Shown here: positions 10,737-21,965 of the stretch, one piece after another
Layout of the letters: each line of letters begins with the position of its first letter
Position numbering within the stretch: the first letter of the stretch is position 1
Source: Chloranthus sessilifolius
Lineage: Eukaryota > Streptophyta > Magnoliopsida > Chloranthales > Chloranthaceae
Assembly (NCBI GenBank): GCA_021018995.1
Contig: CM037588.1
Span: 38,375,000 to 38,438,999, forward strand
DNA length: 64,000 bases
Reading direction: 5' to 3'
Program-made: the position numbers and the translations under genes
Notes under the pieces: model-generated
Told to the model about the DNA's origin: nothing
Database searches by the model: none
What the model saw: only the letters and a program-made list of their open reading frames with translations

Positions 10737-11151
10737 TATACTTCTGGCTGGGCAGCCCGAATCTGAGGCCTTTTTCACTTCCTCCGAGTTCCCTGCTAAG
10801 CGGTTTAGTGCCTCCAATAGATCCCACACATTCCGACACCCAATACACCCTCGCCAGTCAAAAGATGTCACCCTCTTATTGACTTTTTTCGAGGGATCGG
10901 GTTATCGCGTCGATCCTTGTGCTTGCACATAGAATAAAGGTTTTTCTTTGTTTCTTCTGAAGCACGTCGGGGTCCCGCCGTGGGAAATAGTTAGGGTGTG
11001 AACATCGCCTGAAATGAGAATTCCAAGCCCTCGGAACACAATGTAGAAAGGTTCATTTTCTTTATCCAAAAAACAAAATAAAAGAAAATTGGAAATTTGT
11101 TAAAAAATTCCAAATGAAAGATAGCTTGTGGTGTCGGCACAACGACATCGC

Positions 11152-11156
11152 CTTAC
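11152..11156. repeat. Target-site duplication of element B, left copy
   Basis: CTTAC lies directly before TGTTGACACCC, the start of LTR-B1. The identical pentamer is at 30998-31002 directly after LTR-B2. Confidence 0.9.
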
Positions 11157-11539
11157 TGTTGACACCCAAATTCGGCCTAAGGCCCGATCGGTCTGTACTC
11201 CGAAAGAAATGCATCCCTGTGCTTTTGATGGCACCCCTGAACCCTTGGGAATCTATCTAGACCTTTAGGAATCACCTAAAACCCATTAGATCCATTCCCC
11301 CAACCCTTAGAGATCACCCCTAAACCCTAGGATCCCTTCCCAGACTCAACTTAAACCCTTATAAGTATTTGATGGTAGGAGAGCTACAAATTTTTATACG
11401 GACCATTTCTAAGGATGAGCCACATACCTTTGGAAAGAGGACTTCTCCAGCTTTCCAACGAGCCGAAGATCACCCAATTTAGAGTTGTGGTTCAAAAGTT
11501 ATGGCCGTTTGAAGTTTCACATGAAATTATGACTTTTTG

Positions 11540-11762
11540 CTCAGGCGTATGTATTACATACGCCCAGCAAATTTGGCCCCAGTTTGGTCAGGTGTATGTA
11601 TTATATACGCTTGGCATTTTTGGGCCAAATTTGGCCGAGCGTATATAATACATACGCCCAGCATAGGAAGGCCCCACCATGGGCACCCATCTTCTCAGAT
11701 TCCCCCTGGTTTTCATGAATTTCACTGTGCATAAACTGGGTGTATGTAATATATACACCCAG
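11540..11762. repeat. B-type palindrome cluster in LTR-B1 (four copies)
   Basis: 11544-11564 is a perfect 21-bp palindrome (GGCGTATGTA, T, TACATACGCC). Others are 11589-11614, 11637-11662 and 11736-11762 (CTGGGTGTATGTA, A, reverse complement with one mismatch). The last ends 272 bp before the TATA box. Confidence 0.92.
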
Positions 11763-12034
11763 CTACAGTGTCTGTCATTAAATACACGAATTTCCTCCAT
11801 CTGGTTTGACACTTTGACAATCCCCTTGGTTGAGGTGGGTGTCTTAAGGTTGGTGGCACCCCCTTTGAGCTTATTGGCAACCCTTAAGTCACCCATGGTC
11901 TCACCCCATCATCTACCATTGAAATCAATTTCCCAAACCTCTAGGACCCTAAAAACGTAGAAAATCTTAGCTGGAGGATTACCTAATTGCTAAACCAATT
12001 AGCTCTTAAGTAACCCTCTAACCCACCTCTTCTC

Positions 12035-12042
12035 TATAAATA
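12035..12042 (+). promoter_or_regulatory. TATA box of LTR-B1
   Basis: TATAAATA followed by GAGAGG, identical in context to LTR-B2 at 30311-30318. Confidence 0.75.
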
Positions 12043-12545
12043 GAGAGGCCCCCCCCTTCCCCAAGGGGTTGAAAAATTAAAGGTTGATAGTTAAGCTTAA
12101 GAGAGAGAGCCCTAGTGAGAGAAAAATATGTGTTATTTTGCATTCTTCAACCAGAATTCCAGCATACTTAGTTTATCCTTTTTAACCCTTTTCAATCATT
12201 AGATCACCCCTTATTAGTCAAGCTTAGTCCCTAGCTTCATCCCACACTTCCTATCTACCGAATCCTAGCATTAGAACCTATTCCTCTACCGTTTAAGCCA
12301 TTTAAAGCCATCGGAAGCACACCGAAGTGAAGGTCTTCTACAGTGCAACAAGGGCCCGTGAGCTCCGGCTCACCCCCATCTTCCTCTACCTTAGTGTTTC
12401 CTCCGTCCAAGGATTCAAGCCATTACGTCGCCGAAATTTCGGCTTGGCTCAAAGCTTGATAGGACCGTATTGCCTTCGGGGAAAGGGGAAGCTCCGCCCA
12501 TTTATTTTTATTTTTGGCCATAGATAGAGACCGCTACATGCGGGT

Positions 12546-13054
12546 GAAAGGGAACCCTACTCATCAAAGCCCGTTCACAAATCCCTTACCCCCTCACCAG
12601 TACCCTTCATTCACCTATACCCCTTATGCCCCCATCCCGCCTCCAACGGAAAATTTAATCCACCCCATTCCTCAAAACCACGCCTACAACATCCTGCCAC
12701 ATAAACCACACCCCACCACCCCCAAAATGTGGACCCAACTCAGCACATCACTCATCCACAAACCACTCATCCATTCACTCCTCCCCATCCCTTACAAGCT
12801 TTGTGGCCCCACCAGGTCATCCAACCCATCACCCCCCAGGTTCAAATAGCAAACCTCGCCCCTCACCAGTATAATGACCAATAGTACGAGGACGACGAGA
12901 TCCGCAATATTGGAGGAGCTGCCAGTTTCGGCCCACCCAGGCCCATCATCGTCACACCCGGGGCCGAACAAAATCGAGGGAGGCCATTCTGACCTCAAAA
13001 GAATCAGAGCAGCTGAAAGAACAGATAAACAGAATACAAAAGTAGCTGACGAAG
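12546..13054 (+). pseudogene. gag: Remnant of proline-rich N-terminal gag region, element B
   Basis: Translation is rich in Pro, His, Thr and Tyr, with no fold I recognise, and precedes the gag core. It corresponds to the proline-rich region of A at 31156-32565 but lacks the 24-bp minisatellite found there. The left edge is the deletion junction with LTR-B1. Frames are broken, with a stop at about 12848 and a shift before 13055. Confidence 0.55.
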
Positions 13055-14060
13055 ATGGGAGGAGTAGAACTGCATTCGACAGACTTTTCAGACTTATGTC
13101 TATTCTTGGATGTCCCCCTGCCACCAAAATTTAAGATGCCATCATTCGATAAATATAATGGCACTGGCAACCCCATCGCCCACTTAAAATCTTACTGTGG
13201 GGATATCTGCCAGTACGGCGGAGATGAACGACTCCTTATCAAAGTGCTCCAAAAGAGTCTGACGAGCCTGACACTGAGATGGTTCACATCCCTAGAACCG
13301 TCCATGACCAAAACTTGAAAAGATCTGACACACTTATTCCAAGAACAATATGTCTATAACATGGACATAGAGCCAAGGAAGTCGAATCTGGTCCGTTTGA
13401 AGCTAAGACATGATGAAACTTTCAGTGCCTACTTAAGGAGGTGGAGGGCATTGGCCGCCCAGGTGACCCACCGGATTTTGGATGATGAGCAGATTAAAGT
13501 GATAACCAAGGGAGCGCTCCCAGTCATTGCAGAATTTTTGGTATATCAGCAACAGTCTAGTTTTGCTGATTTGGTCCGAAATGCCAACCGTTGCGAAGAC
13601 GCCGTTAGAGAGGGCAGGTTGGGAAAGAGCATGGCCAACGGGGCAGCTGGGGTTCGGAAAGCTGCTGAACATCATTTATCCCCAAGCCAATACCACCCCG
13701 ATACAGCTCCAGGCCGTACACCCACCCCGGCCCGTTTCGAACAAGCGCCAAGGCCGAACAATGGACCTAGGGCCCCGTTCACCCAGGAACAGATGAAAGC
13801 ACGATTCGAATGGGTCTTCACGCCATTAGGGCAATCATTAAATATCTTATTGCCAGTGTTGCTATAAAAGGGTCTAGTCAATTTACTCTAGCCTCGCCCA
13901 CCCCCCAATCCGATACCAAGAAACTATGACCCCAACCTGCATTATAACTTCCACCAAGGGCCAGGTCACCCTACAGACCGGTGCTTCCCACTAAAGTACG
14001 CAATCCAAGATTTAATAGAGGTGGGAAAAATTATTCCCCCGTCGCTTTCTCAAGGGCAGA
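13055..14060 (+). pseudogene. gag: gag core and knuckle-like region, element B
   Basis: The frame starting at GGVELHSTDFSDLC contains the retrotransposon gag core (FDKYNGTGNPIAHLKSY, then LTLRWFTSLEP, LTHLFQEQY, RNANRCEDAVREGRL). It continues to FTPLGQSLN and a PGHPTDRC...IQDLIEVGKIIPP segment, the usual Tat-type knuckle-like motif; its first cysteine is replaced here (A has HCNFYQGSSHPIDRC). The capsid would coat element RNA. In-frame stops include TGA at 13316-13318, where A still reads TGG, and stops near 13865 and 13890. All parts lie in one frame. Confidence 0.85.
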
Positions 14061-15170
14061 ACTAGAACATCCATCAGGCCCCTTTGCCACCGCATCCAGA
14101 AGGCCTCAGGCCTAACATCCATTGCGTAGAAGAGGAAGAGTTTGACCCCTCGGATTACATCAGTAATCAAGAAGAGTTTTCATTTCCTAGGTTGAACAAG
14201 GGTGAACCAATTGTGGGGGTAATCGAGCCGTTGTATTTAGCCGATTACTTCCCCACCTCGGCTTACCAAGAAGAGCCCCTAGATTTAGGGCAGCATTTTT
14301 CCACTCCCGCTCCTGCCTATCAAATCCAAACGGGCACAGCTCCACTGCAATCATACGCATTTCAGCCCCACTCCCAATTTACCCCACAGTACACACCGCC
14401 TCCCAATCACCCCATCCCATACACTATCCCACCGCCAGCCACCCCATATACCTCTCCGTCACGCCCAAATCACCCCACTCCATACATAAATCCACCCTCC
14501 CCATACTACCCCACCCCATACACACCCCCAAATCTCTCCACCCAATACACCACTCTGCCATCCCCAAATTATCCTATCCCATACACACCCCTAAATCCCA
14601 CCATCCAGCATACTACCCCGCCATCCCCAAATCATCTCGTTCAATACACAACTCAACCATCCCCAAATCACTCCTCCCCGTGCACAACTCCATCATCCCT
14701 GATTTACCTCATTTCATCCACGAACCCATCATCACCCCACCATGCCGCCCCAGTTACCAACCCTTCATATCAGTACCCCCCCTGCTCCATCCGCTACCCT
14801 GTCATACCCCTATCACTACACTCCACCCGCACCTCCGACGTTTCCTAGTCACCCCGTCCCAGTCACACCCCCACCATCCCTTCGCCATTTCGCCCCCAAT
14901 CCAACTCCACCCCCACCCAAACAAACAAACCCTCACCCACTCCCCTTATCACCCGCTCCTAATCACCACTGGTCTTACCACGCCCTGATAATGCCTGCAC
15001 AAACCCACTCTGCACCCTCAAATCCAATCCTGCTAATTCCCGCCAATACCACTTAGCCCCCTATTGGAGTCAACCTGGTTGGGCCCAAGAATCTGACATA
15101 CCCAACCCAATCCGCCCTAGAATCACCATGCACTCCCTTCCTCATCCCGAAACCCGCCTATGACCCGCAT
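14061..15170 (+). pseudogene. Proline-rich gag-protease linker with repeats, element B
   Basis: An acidic start (EEEEFDPSDYI) shared with A is followed by a YFPTSAYQEEPLDLG block and then a long Pro/Tyr/Thr-rich stretch (about 14390-14800) of degenerate PSPNHPxPYTTP units. The repeats form a minisatellite of about 36-45 bp that A lacks. The frame shifts near 14800-14850. This is probably a flexible spacer of the polyprotein. Confidence 0.6.
14390..14800. repeat. Minisatellite coding Pro/Tyr/Thr repeats in element B
   Basis: Degenerate tandem units based on CCATCCCCAAATCACCCC and CCATACACCACC-like words occur about ten times. The coding frame is mostly open, so length change was tolerated while the element was active. 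Confidence 0.65.
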
Positions 15171-16669
15171 CAAGTGCCGTTAAGTTACGAGCAGACGGAC
15201 ATGAATGCTGGTCACAACCAAGAAGAAACGGTCAAATTTATCACCCAGTCAGGCAGGATTTCCAGACAGCCAGAAGCATCGGGGGTCGTAAGAGGAGAAG
15301 AGAAGAAGAAAGAGCACGCCACTGGGAACCCCTTTGAAAAAATGGCTAGAGAGCATGTGTTGGAGACACAGCTCAAGAGGACACTCGCACATATTACTGT
15401 CTGGGATTTGTTAATCACGTCCCCGCTCCACACTTTCAAGCCTTAATGGGAGCACTCAAAGATGCGCATGTTTCCGCCCACATAACCCCAGACGAGGTGG
15501 GAGAGATAATTGGGCAAGTATTGGCCCCAAATGCCATCTCATTCACTGATGCGGATCTGTCGTTCGAGGGGAACAACCACTCTAAGCCACTGAATATCAC
15601 AGTGGAAGTAGGGAACCTGGTGGTGTCGTTGGTCTTAATAGACAGCCGGTCGGCATTAAACGTATGCCCTCTAAGGACGGCAATCAAAATCGGTGCGAAC
15701 TCCAACACCTTTTGGTCATTAATAACAAGTGCCAGGGGATTCGACAACACCCAGAGAGAGATCATAAGAGAAGTAGACCTCGACCAGATCATCGGGTCGC
15801 AAACCTTCACTGTCCCCTTCCAGGTGATGGACATCAAGTCTACATTTAATCTACTATTGGGCCGGCCATGGTTGCATGAGATTTGGGCAATACCATCAAC
15901 TCTACACCAAAAGCTCTGATTCATCTCAAGCGAAAGAATCGTCACCATCGTAGGTGAGAGCAGAGAAGACAGGGAGCAGGGCGCTCTGCATATTGAGAAT
16001 CTAAAAGTACTTGGCATGCCGCACACAGCAGATGACACTGACCTCCATCGATTTGAGTATGACTTTCCAGCTGCTACCCTTGAGTCGCCTGAAAAAACCC
16101 CTACCAAAACTGGGGTAGGAATGGATGTAGCAGTGTTCATGCTCCACCAAAAAGGGAAAGGGTTGGGCCCACGCCTTCAAGGAAGAAGAGACCCTGTCAA
16201 GGCTAAGGGGTAGCAAACCAGATTTAGCCTGGGCTATAGGCCCCTTGAAGAAGAAGTCAGAGAGGCCAAGGAAAAGATAAGGGCCACAGCAGCCGCCAGG
16301 GCCAAAGGAATCAACCTGGAAGAAGAAACTCCTGCTCGACCCCACATCTATCAAACCTTTGTGAGCGCCGGGGTGGTAAAGATTGATCTGAATGGGGAGA
16401 CAAGGGTAACCCCACACAAGCCTGTTTCCGCTCGTCCTACCAACCCTTACATCACCCCCCTAGACCTTAAGGTGGACTTAGCCGCCCTCTCCTTATTTGG
16501 GGAAGAAGTCCCCCGGTCCACCTGTCACTCTAGTACTGGCCACTTTGGGCCCATCCTAACCATAGAGGACAGGGTCCCAGAGGATCCCTCCATAAACATG
16601 CTGAGGGGGGAACTACAAGAGCCCACCGATGCCGTTTCTAGCCAAAAGGGTAAAGGCCAAGCTTCGCAG
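15171..16669 (+). pseudogene. Protease and G-patch region, element B
   Basis: The segment NPFEKMAREHVLETQLKR..ITVWDLL leads into the aspartic protease (NAISFTDADLSFEGNNHSKP, GNLVVSLVLIDSRSALNV, FNLLLGRPWLHE). The active-site motif, DNGSALN in this lineage, reads DSRS at 15641 onward, so the glycine is lost. A G-patch-like segment (GKGLGPRLQGR) follows at about 16153-16185, as is typical of Tat/Ogre. One frameshift lies near 15435 and stops at about 15917 and 16211. The region ends at CAG (16667-16669), directly before a consensus splice donor. Confidence 0.82.
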
Positions 16670-16817
16670 GTAAGTAATTGGTAATCTTTGCCCCAACTCC
16701 TGGGAGCCGCCAAATGCTGTGAATACGGCACCGGCTCCCTAAAAAAAACAACCTATAAGAAGTGAGGTTAGCCTCTGGGACACTCTGCCCTATATATATA
16801 GAGATCCATCGCGTCAG
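16670..16817 (+). other. Candidate intron between protease and reverse transcriptase, element B
   Basis: The donor is CAG|GTAAGT (16667-16675) and a possible acceptor is GCGTCAG|GGG at 16815-16820. Removing these 148 bases joins the protease frame to the RT frame in phase 0 with no stop at the junction, whereas unspliced the two are in different frames. Ogre elements are known to have an intron here. Element A keeps the donor (CAG|GTAAGG at 35701-35709). The acceptor choice is inference. Confidence 0.6.
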
Positions 16818-19800
16818 GGGCTAACCTCCGAAAAATTGCGAAAAACCATAAAAATAGAAAAAATACCAATTCCAAAAATATTGTCCTTTAAAATTCCTAA
16901 TAAAATTGAAAATGATGTCGTGATACTCGTCCCACGCGAAGCCGACCCCTTCCCTGTAGAAATACGAGAAGAGGTAGGGGTCACGAGTCTGGACAAGGAA
17001 GGTCAAGTCGATGAGCTCCCCAATGAGCTCCTCAAGCAATTTGCCGATTTTCAGCATGGCCCTACCCCAATCGTCGAAGAGACAGAGGACGTCAATTTGG
17101 GCACCGAAGAGGCCCCTAGAATCACCAAAATTGGAACATCACTGTCCCCTGCAAAGAGAAAGGGTATGATAGACTTCCTCCGATCATACCAAGACATCTT
17201 CGCATGGTCGTACGATGGCATGCCTGGTCTGGATACCGATCTGGTTGAGCATGAGTTGTCACTCTACCCTGATTGCAAGCCGATTAAACAGAAGCTGAGA
17301 CGCCTCTTACCTGAGTGGATGTTGAAGGTCAAGGACGAGGTCATTAAGCAGTATGACGGGGGTTTTCTCATGGTATCCAAGTACCCGCAATGGCTGCCCA
17401 ATATCGTCCCCGTGCCAAAGAAGGTTGGAAAGTTGTGAATGTGCATTGATTTTTGAAATCTCAATAAGGCAAGCCCTAAGGATGACTTTCCATTACCCCA
17501 CATCGATATCTTTATCGATAATATTGCAAAGCATGGGATGCTTTCTTTCATGGACGGGTTCTCGGGCTACAATCAGATTAAGATGGCAAAGGCCAACCGA
17601 GAGAAGACCGCGTTCATCACTCCTTGGGGAACCTTCTGCTACAAGGTGATGCCATTCGGGCTCAAGAATGTTGGGGTAACTTACCAGAGAGCAATGACGG
17701 CCCTATTCCACGACATGATGCACTGAGAGATCGAAGTGTATGTCGATGATGTGATTGCCAAATTGTCGGAAAGGGACGACCACTTGGTAAGCCTTCAGAA
17801 GCTGTTCGAGAGGTTGAGAAAGTACAGGTTGCGGTTGAATCCCCAGAAGTGCGCCTTCGACGCCATGTCAGGAACACTATTAGGTTTTATTATCAGTAGG
17901 AGAGGCATCGACGTCGATCAAACAAAGATCAAGGCCATCACTGAAATGCCACCATCGTCAACAGAGAAAGAGGTCAGAGGCTTTTTAGGTAGAATCTAGT
18001 ACATCAGTCAGTTCATCGCACAGTTAACTTTGATATGCGCACCATTCTTCAAACTACGAAGAAAGGATTCACCAGTTGAGTGGAATGATGACTGCCAAGC
18101 TGCATTTGACAAGATCAAGAGTTACCTCCTAAATCCTCCAGTATTGGTACCACCTATACCTGGTAGACCCCTGATAATGTACCTGTCCACGATAGAGTTT
18201 TCCATGGGCTGTGTGTTAGGGCAACACGATGAGACAGGAAGAATAGTGCAAGCCAAGTTCACTGATTATGAGACGCGCTACTCTCATCTGGAGAAGGCGT
18301 GCCTAGCGCTGGTATGGGCTACTCAAAGGCTTCGACATTACCTGCTATCCCAAGCCGTCCTACTTCTAGCGCGGATGGATCCGTTGAAGCACCTATTCGA
18401 GAAACCTGCTCTCACTAGCCAAACTGCATGATGGCAGCTTTTGTTATCTGAATTCGACATCACGTACATCACTCAGAAATTGATCAAGGGGCAGGCGCTC
18501 GCCGATCATCTTGCTAAGAACCCTCTGCTTGACTACGAGCCTCTAAGGACTGAATTCCTCGATGAGGGCATCCTGTTCGTGACAAAAGATGATACAGAAG
18601 AACCATGGGTAATGTACTTTGATGGAGCATCGCATGTCGAAGGCCAAGGAGTTGGTGCCATCCTAATTTCACCAAAAGGATCCCATGTACCAATCTCTAT
18701 CAAGCTCAACTTCCCCTGCACTAAAAATATGGTTGAGTATGAAGCTTGCGTCGTCGGTCTACAGGCAGCTCTCGATCTGAATGTAACTCACCTTCGAGTT
18801 TTTGGCGATTCGTAGTTAATCATATGCCAGACAAATGGCGACTGGAAGACGAAAGACGAGAAATTGATCCCCAATCATGAACACCTCGAGGATCTAATAT
18901 CTTGCTTCTAAGATGTGACTTTCTCCTACGTCCCCCGGATAAGGAATCACTTTATCGACGCATTAGCAACTTTGGCGTCAATGATTGAAATCCCCTATGG
19001 TGTTGAGATGAAGCAGATCATGATCGAGCAGAGGAATGAGCCGGCCTTCTGCTTCCAGATTGAGGAACCTACAAAGCCTGATGATGATCCACCTTGGTTC
19101 TTAGATATCAAGAATTTCCTCAAGACCCTAACTTTCCCTGAGGGTACATCAAAGACGGACCGACGAACTATTCAACGTTTAGCACCAGGTTACGTCATTT
19201 ACGGGGAATGCCTCTACAAGTGATCATACAATAACATCTTACTAAGGTGCCTCACTAAAACTGAAGCAGTCAATATTATGAAGGAAATCCATGAGGGAGT
19301 ATGCAGAGCCCACGTCAGCGGTCACATGCTCGCTAAGAAAATCCTACAGCAGGGATACTTTTGGACCACCATGGAATTAGATTGTTGTAAACATGTTCAA
19401 AAATGCTACTAGTGTCAAGAACACTTTAGTCTGATACACGCTCCCACCATTGATCTTCACTGCATGACCACTCCTTGGCCATTTGCTACCTGGGGTCTTG
19501 ACGTTGTTGGAATGATTAATCCGAAAGCATCAAACGGACATCGGTTCATCCTCATCGTCATTAAATACTTCACCAAGTGGGTAGAAGCGGCGTCATATGC
19601 CAACATCATGGCCAGTCACGTTGAGAAGTTTCTCAAGAACAATATCGTGTGCCGATTTGGAATACCCAAAGATATCATCACTGATAATGGCACTAATTTC
19701 GCGAATAAGTGCATCCGAGACTTCTGCGACCAGTACAAGATTAAGCACCATCGCTCATCCCCTTATAGGTCTTAAACTAATGGAGCCGTGGAGGCGGCCA

Positions 19801-20345
19801 ACAAAACTCTAGTCTGCATTCTGGAGAAAATGGTCATCACTTATCGAGATTGGAGTGAGCAGTTATCCTTCGCACTTTGGGCCTACAGAACGTCGATCCG
19901 TTCCGCTACAGGGGCAACATCATTCTCTCTTGTGTATGGAACCGAGGTTGTCCTCCCGGTGGGGGTTGAAGTACCCTCGCTCCGAATCCTCATGGAATCA
20001 GGCTTACCCGAAGCAGAGAGAGAGAGATCCTGCTTTGAACAATTAAACTTATTGGACGAGAAGAGACTCCTAGCCTTATGTCACACTTAAGTTTAACAGG
20101 GGAGAATCACACGCGCTTATAATAAATGTGTCTGCAGTCGAGATCTAAAGGTAGGGGACACTGTGCTAAAAAAGATCTTCCCTTCCCTCCATGCCGATTC
20201 GAGAGGAAAGTTTAGGCCGAACTGGGAAGGACCATACGTCATTCGAGAGCTGCTGCCGGGATACACCATCCGCCTCGCCACCATGGATGGAGATCATCTT
20301 CCTGAGCCCATCAACGCTGGATACGTCCGACAGTTCTACTCATAG
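16818..20345 (+). pseudogene. pol: pol: RT, two RNase H domains, integrase, element B
   Basis: One frame runs throughout. The N-terminal part (PRITKIGTSLSPAKRKGM, FAWSYDGMPGLDTDLVEH) precedes RT with FSGYNQIKMA, AFITPWGTFCYKVMPFGLKN and YVDD (17739-17750). Then comes RNase H, in which about 18 bases are missing against A, removing the YYLSKK strand. A second archaeal-like RNase H follows (MYFDGAS, EYEACVVGLQAAL, VFGDS), then integrase with a zinc-binding segment and catalytic Asp (19500-19502), Asp (19683-19685) and Glu (19791-19793). It ends PEPINAGYVRQFYS. About a dozen nonsense codons interrupt it, several looking like CGA-to-TGA; no frameshift was seen. Confidence 0.93.
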
Positions 20346-21017
20346 TCTATCATGATAAGGTATGTATTAATGAAACAGATACGTGACTGCTTAAGAATCA
20401 TCCAAAAGAGGCCATCATTCCAAGCACAGTAGCCTAAAAGCATCCCTAAAAATGATGATATCCATTGCTACCCCATTTGAGCCTGGGCCTTTCTTTCAAT
20501 AAACCCTTTCCCCAAAAAAAATATATATACGTGTACATATACCAAAAAAGAGGGAGAGAGGAAAAATACATGAGTATAGAGTAACTATCAAATCCAAAAA
20601 AAATTGAGAAAAGCAAAACCTCAAAAAAAAATTGTCTCAAATGGAGGAAAAAGAATAGCAAAAAATGTGTATGTAGAAGAATCACGGGGCATGTACAGTA
20701 GAAACCCCCAAGGAAGAAAGTATTTCGAAAAAACTGAAGCCATAGCAAGGAAACCCTTTTAACCCAACATACCTTCAAATCCTAACCCTACCCATGGCCA
20801 AGCTACACCCTGAAGGAAGCCCTCTTTGTAGGTTTGCAAGCAGTCATATTATCTGTTAAGTCAACATGAGCCGAGTCGTGAGACCACACCAGAACCCCAT
20901 CCATCCGATTATGACGGAATCTTTGTCCATGTCATGGCTTTCTGGTTCTAAAAAAAAAAAGGAGGAGAAAAGAAAGAAAAGAAAAGAGAGAAAATCAATT
21001 TGAGTTCAAAGCAAAAT

Positions 21018-21212
21018 GGACGTGGTGGAAACCCGCAAGGGCATCGCGGGTAAAAACAGCGAACTCATGCGGACCAGGTGAAAACCTGAAAAGGCACTTG
21101 GGGAAAGAGAGAGGACCCATGGACGTAGTGAAAACCCGAAAGGGCGCTACAGGTAAAAACAGGGATGACAGGCATGGCGAAAACCCGTCTTGGGCGCTGT
21201 GAGCAAAAATGT
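21018..21212. repeat. Four repeats of about 50 bp (GTGAAAACCCGAAAGGGCGC family), element B
   Basis: Copies begin at 21018, 21071, 21121 and 21171. Each reads roughly GACGTGGTGAAAACCCGAA, AGGGCGCTACAGGTAAAAA. The same four copies in the same order occur in A at 39960-40153. Confidence 0.85.
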
Positions 21213-21517
21213 CAAGAAAAGAGAGATTAGGAGAGGATCTGTTCCGGCCCGCCTTTTAGTCTGGACCCCTTGAGCCCCTTCCCCCTTCTTTTGTTGGGCC
21301 GCTCATGTTAAAATTTGATCGGATCCTAATCAAGTATGTCGTCTCTACCGCATCATCTGACACATGACCAAAGGTAAGGCCAGAAGACCAATCAATCTCG
21401 GGGAAGCTGACCTATCCATGTTTAAAAAGAAGCACCGAAAACTCCTAAACGGGGTTCGACCATGCTCAAAAAGAGGACCCACCAATTGGCCTTGAAAATA
21501 CCGACATCACAAAAAGG

Positions 21518-21720
21518 AGAAAATTTCAAAAATGATAATGGATTTTCCTTTTCCATAAAAAGCCTCACACTGTGAGAGAGAAAATTTCAAAAAAGATAAT
21601 GGATTTTTCTTTCCCATAAAAAGCCTCACCCTGTGTAGGAGAAAAATTTGAAAAGAAAAAAATAATAATAGATTTTCCTTTTCCATAAAAAAATAAAAAA
21701 AACCTTACATTGAAAGACTT
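21518..21720. repeat. Three 60-bp repeats in element B
   Basis: Copies start at about 21518, 21578 and 21639 with GAGAAAATTTC, then GATAATGGATTTTCC and CATAAAAAGCCTCAC. They correspond to the 96-bp repeat array of A at 40455-40945. Confidence 0.8.
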
Positions 21721-21965
21721 TGGAAGAAAATTCGAATACCAAAAAAAATATATATGTGTATATGGCAGATTTCATTTCTTTTCTTACAAGCATCATGTAT
21801 GAAGTGTCCCGTCCCAAAAAGATAACATGACACATTTTTTACTTTCTGCCTTCTGTACAAGTATAAATCAAGCAAAAAAGAAACAACACAAAAAAAGGAA
21901 GGAGATCTCTATTAAGGGGCATCAGCACCCCCTCTGTGTATATGATCTATGGTATGTGCAGGAAC

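Larger units (their letters stand above)
9808..11156 (+). other. Leader of element A up to the B insertion
   Basis: No convincing coding sequence. It holds a three-copy 30-bp repeat (9961-10095) and an A-type palindrome cluster (10614-10736). It ends in CTTAC, duplicated after element B; the leader resumes at 31003. Confidence 0.7.
11157..12545 (+). mobile_element. 5' LTR of element B, truncated (LTR-B1)
   Basis: It matches LTR-B2 from its first base to GCTACATGCGGGT at 12545, then continues abruptly into gag linker sequence. The missing part is about 220 bp of LTR, plus the PBS and leader. The start reads TGTTGACACCC, against TGTAGACACCC in B2. Confidence 0.9.
20346..21965 (+). other. Non-coding 3' region after pol, element B
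   Basis: A-rich sequence with two short repeat families (21018-21212 and 21518-21720) that recur in the same order in element A (39960-40153, 40455-40945). No ORF worth naming. Confidence 0.7.

Noticed and set aside
15436..16140. 234-residue minus-strand ORF
   Set aside because: Lies exactly opposite the conserved protease frame, which explains its openness.
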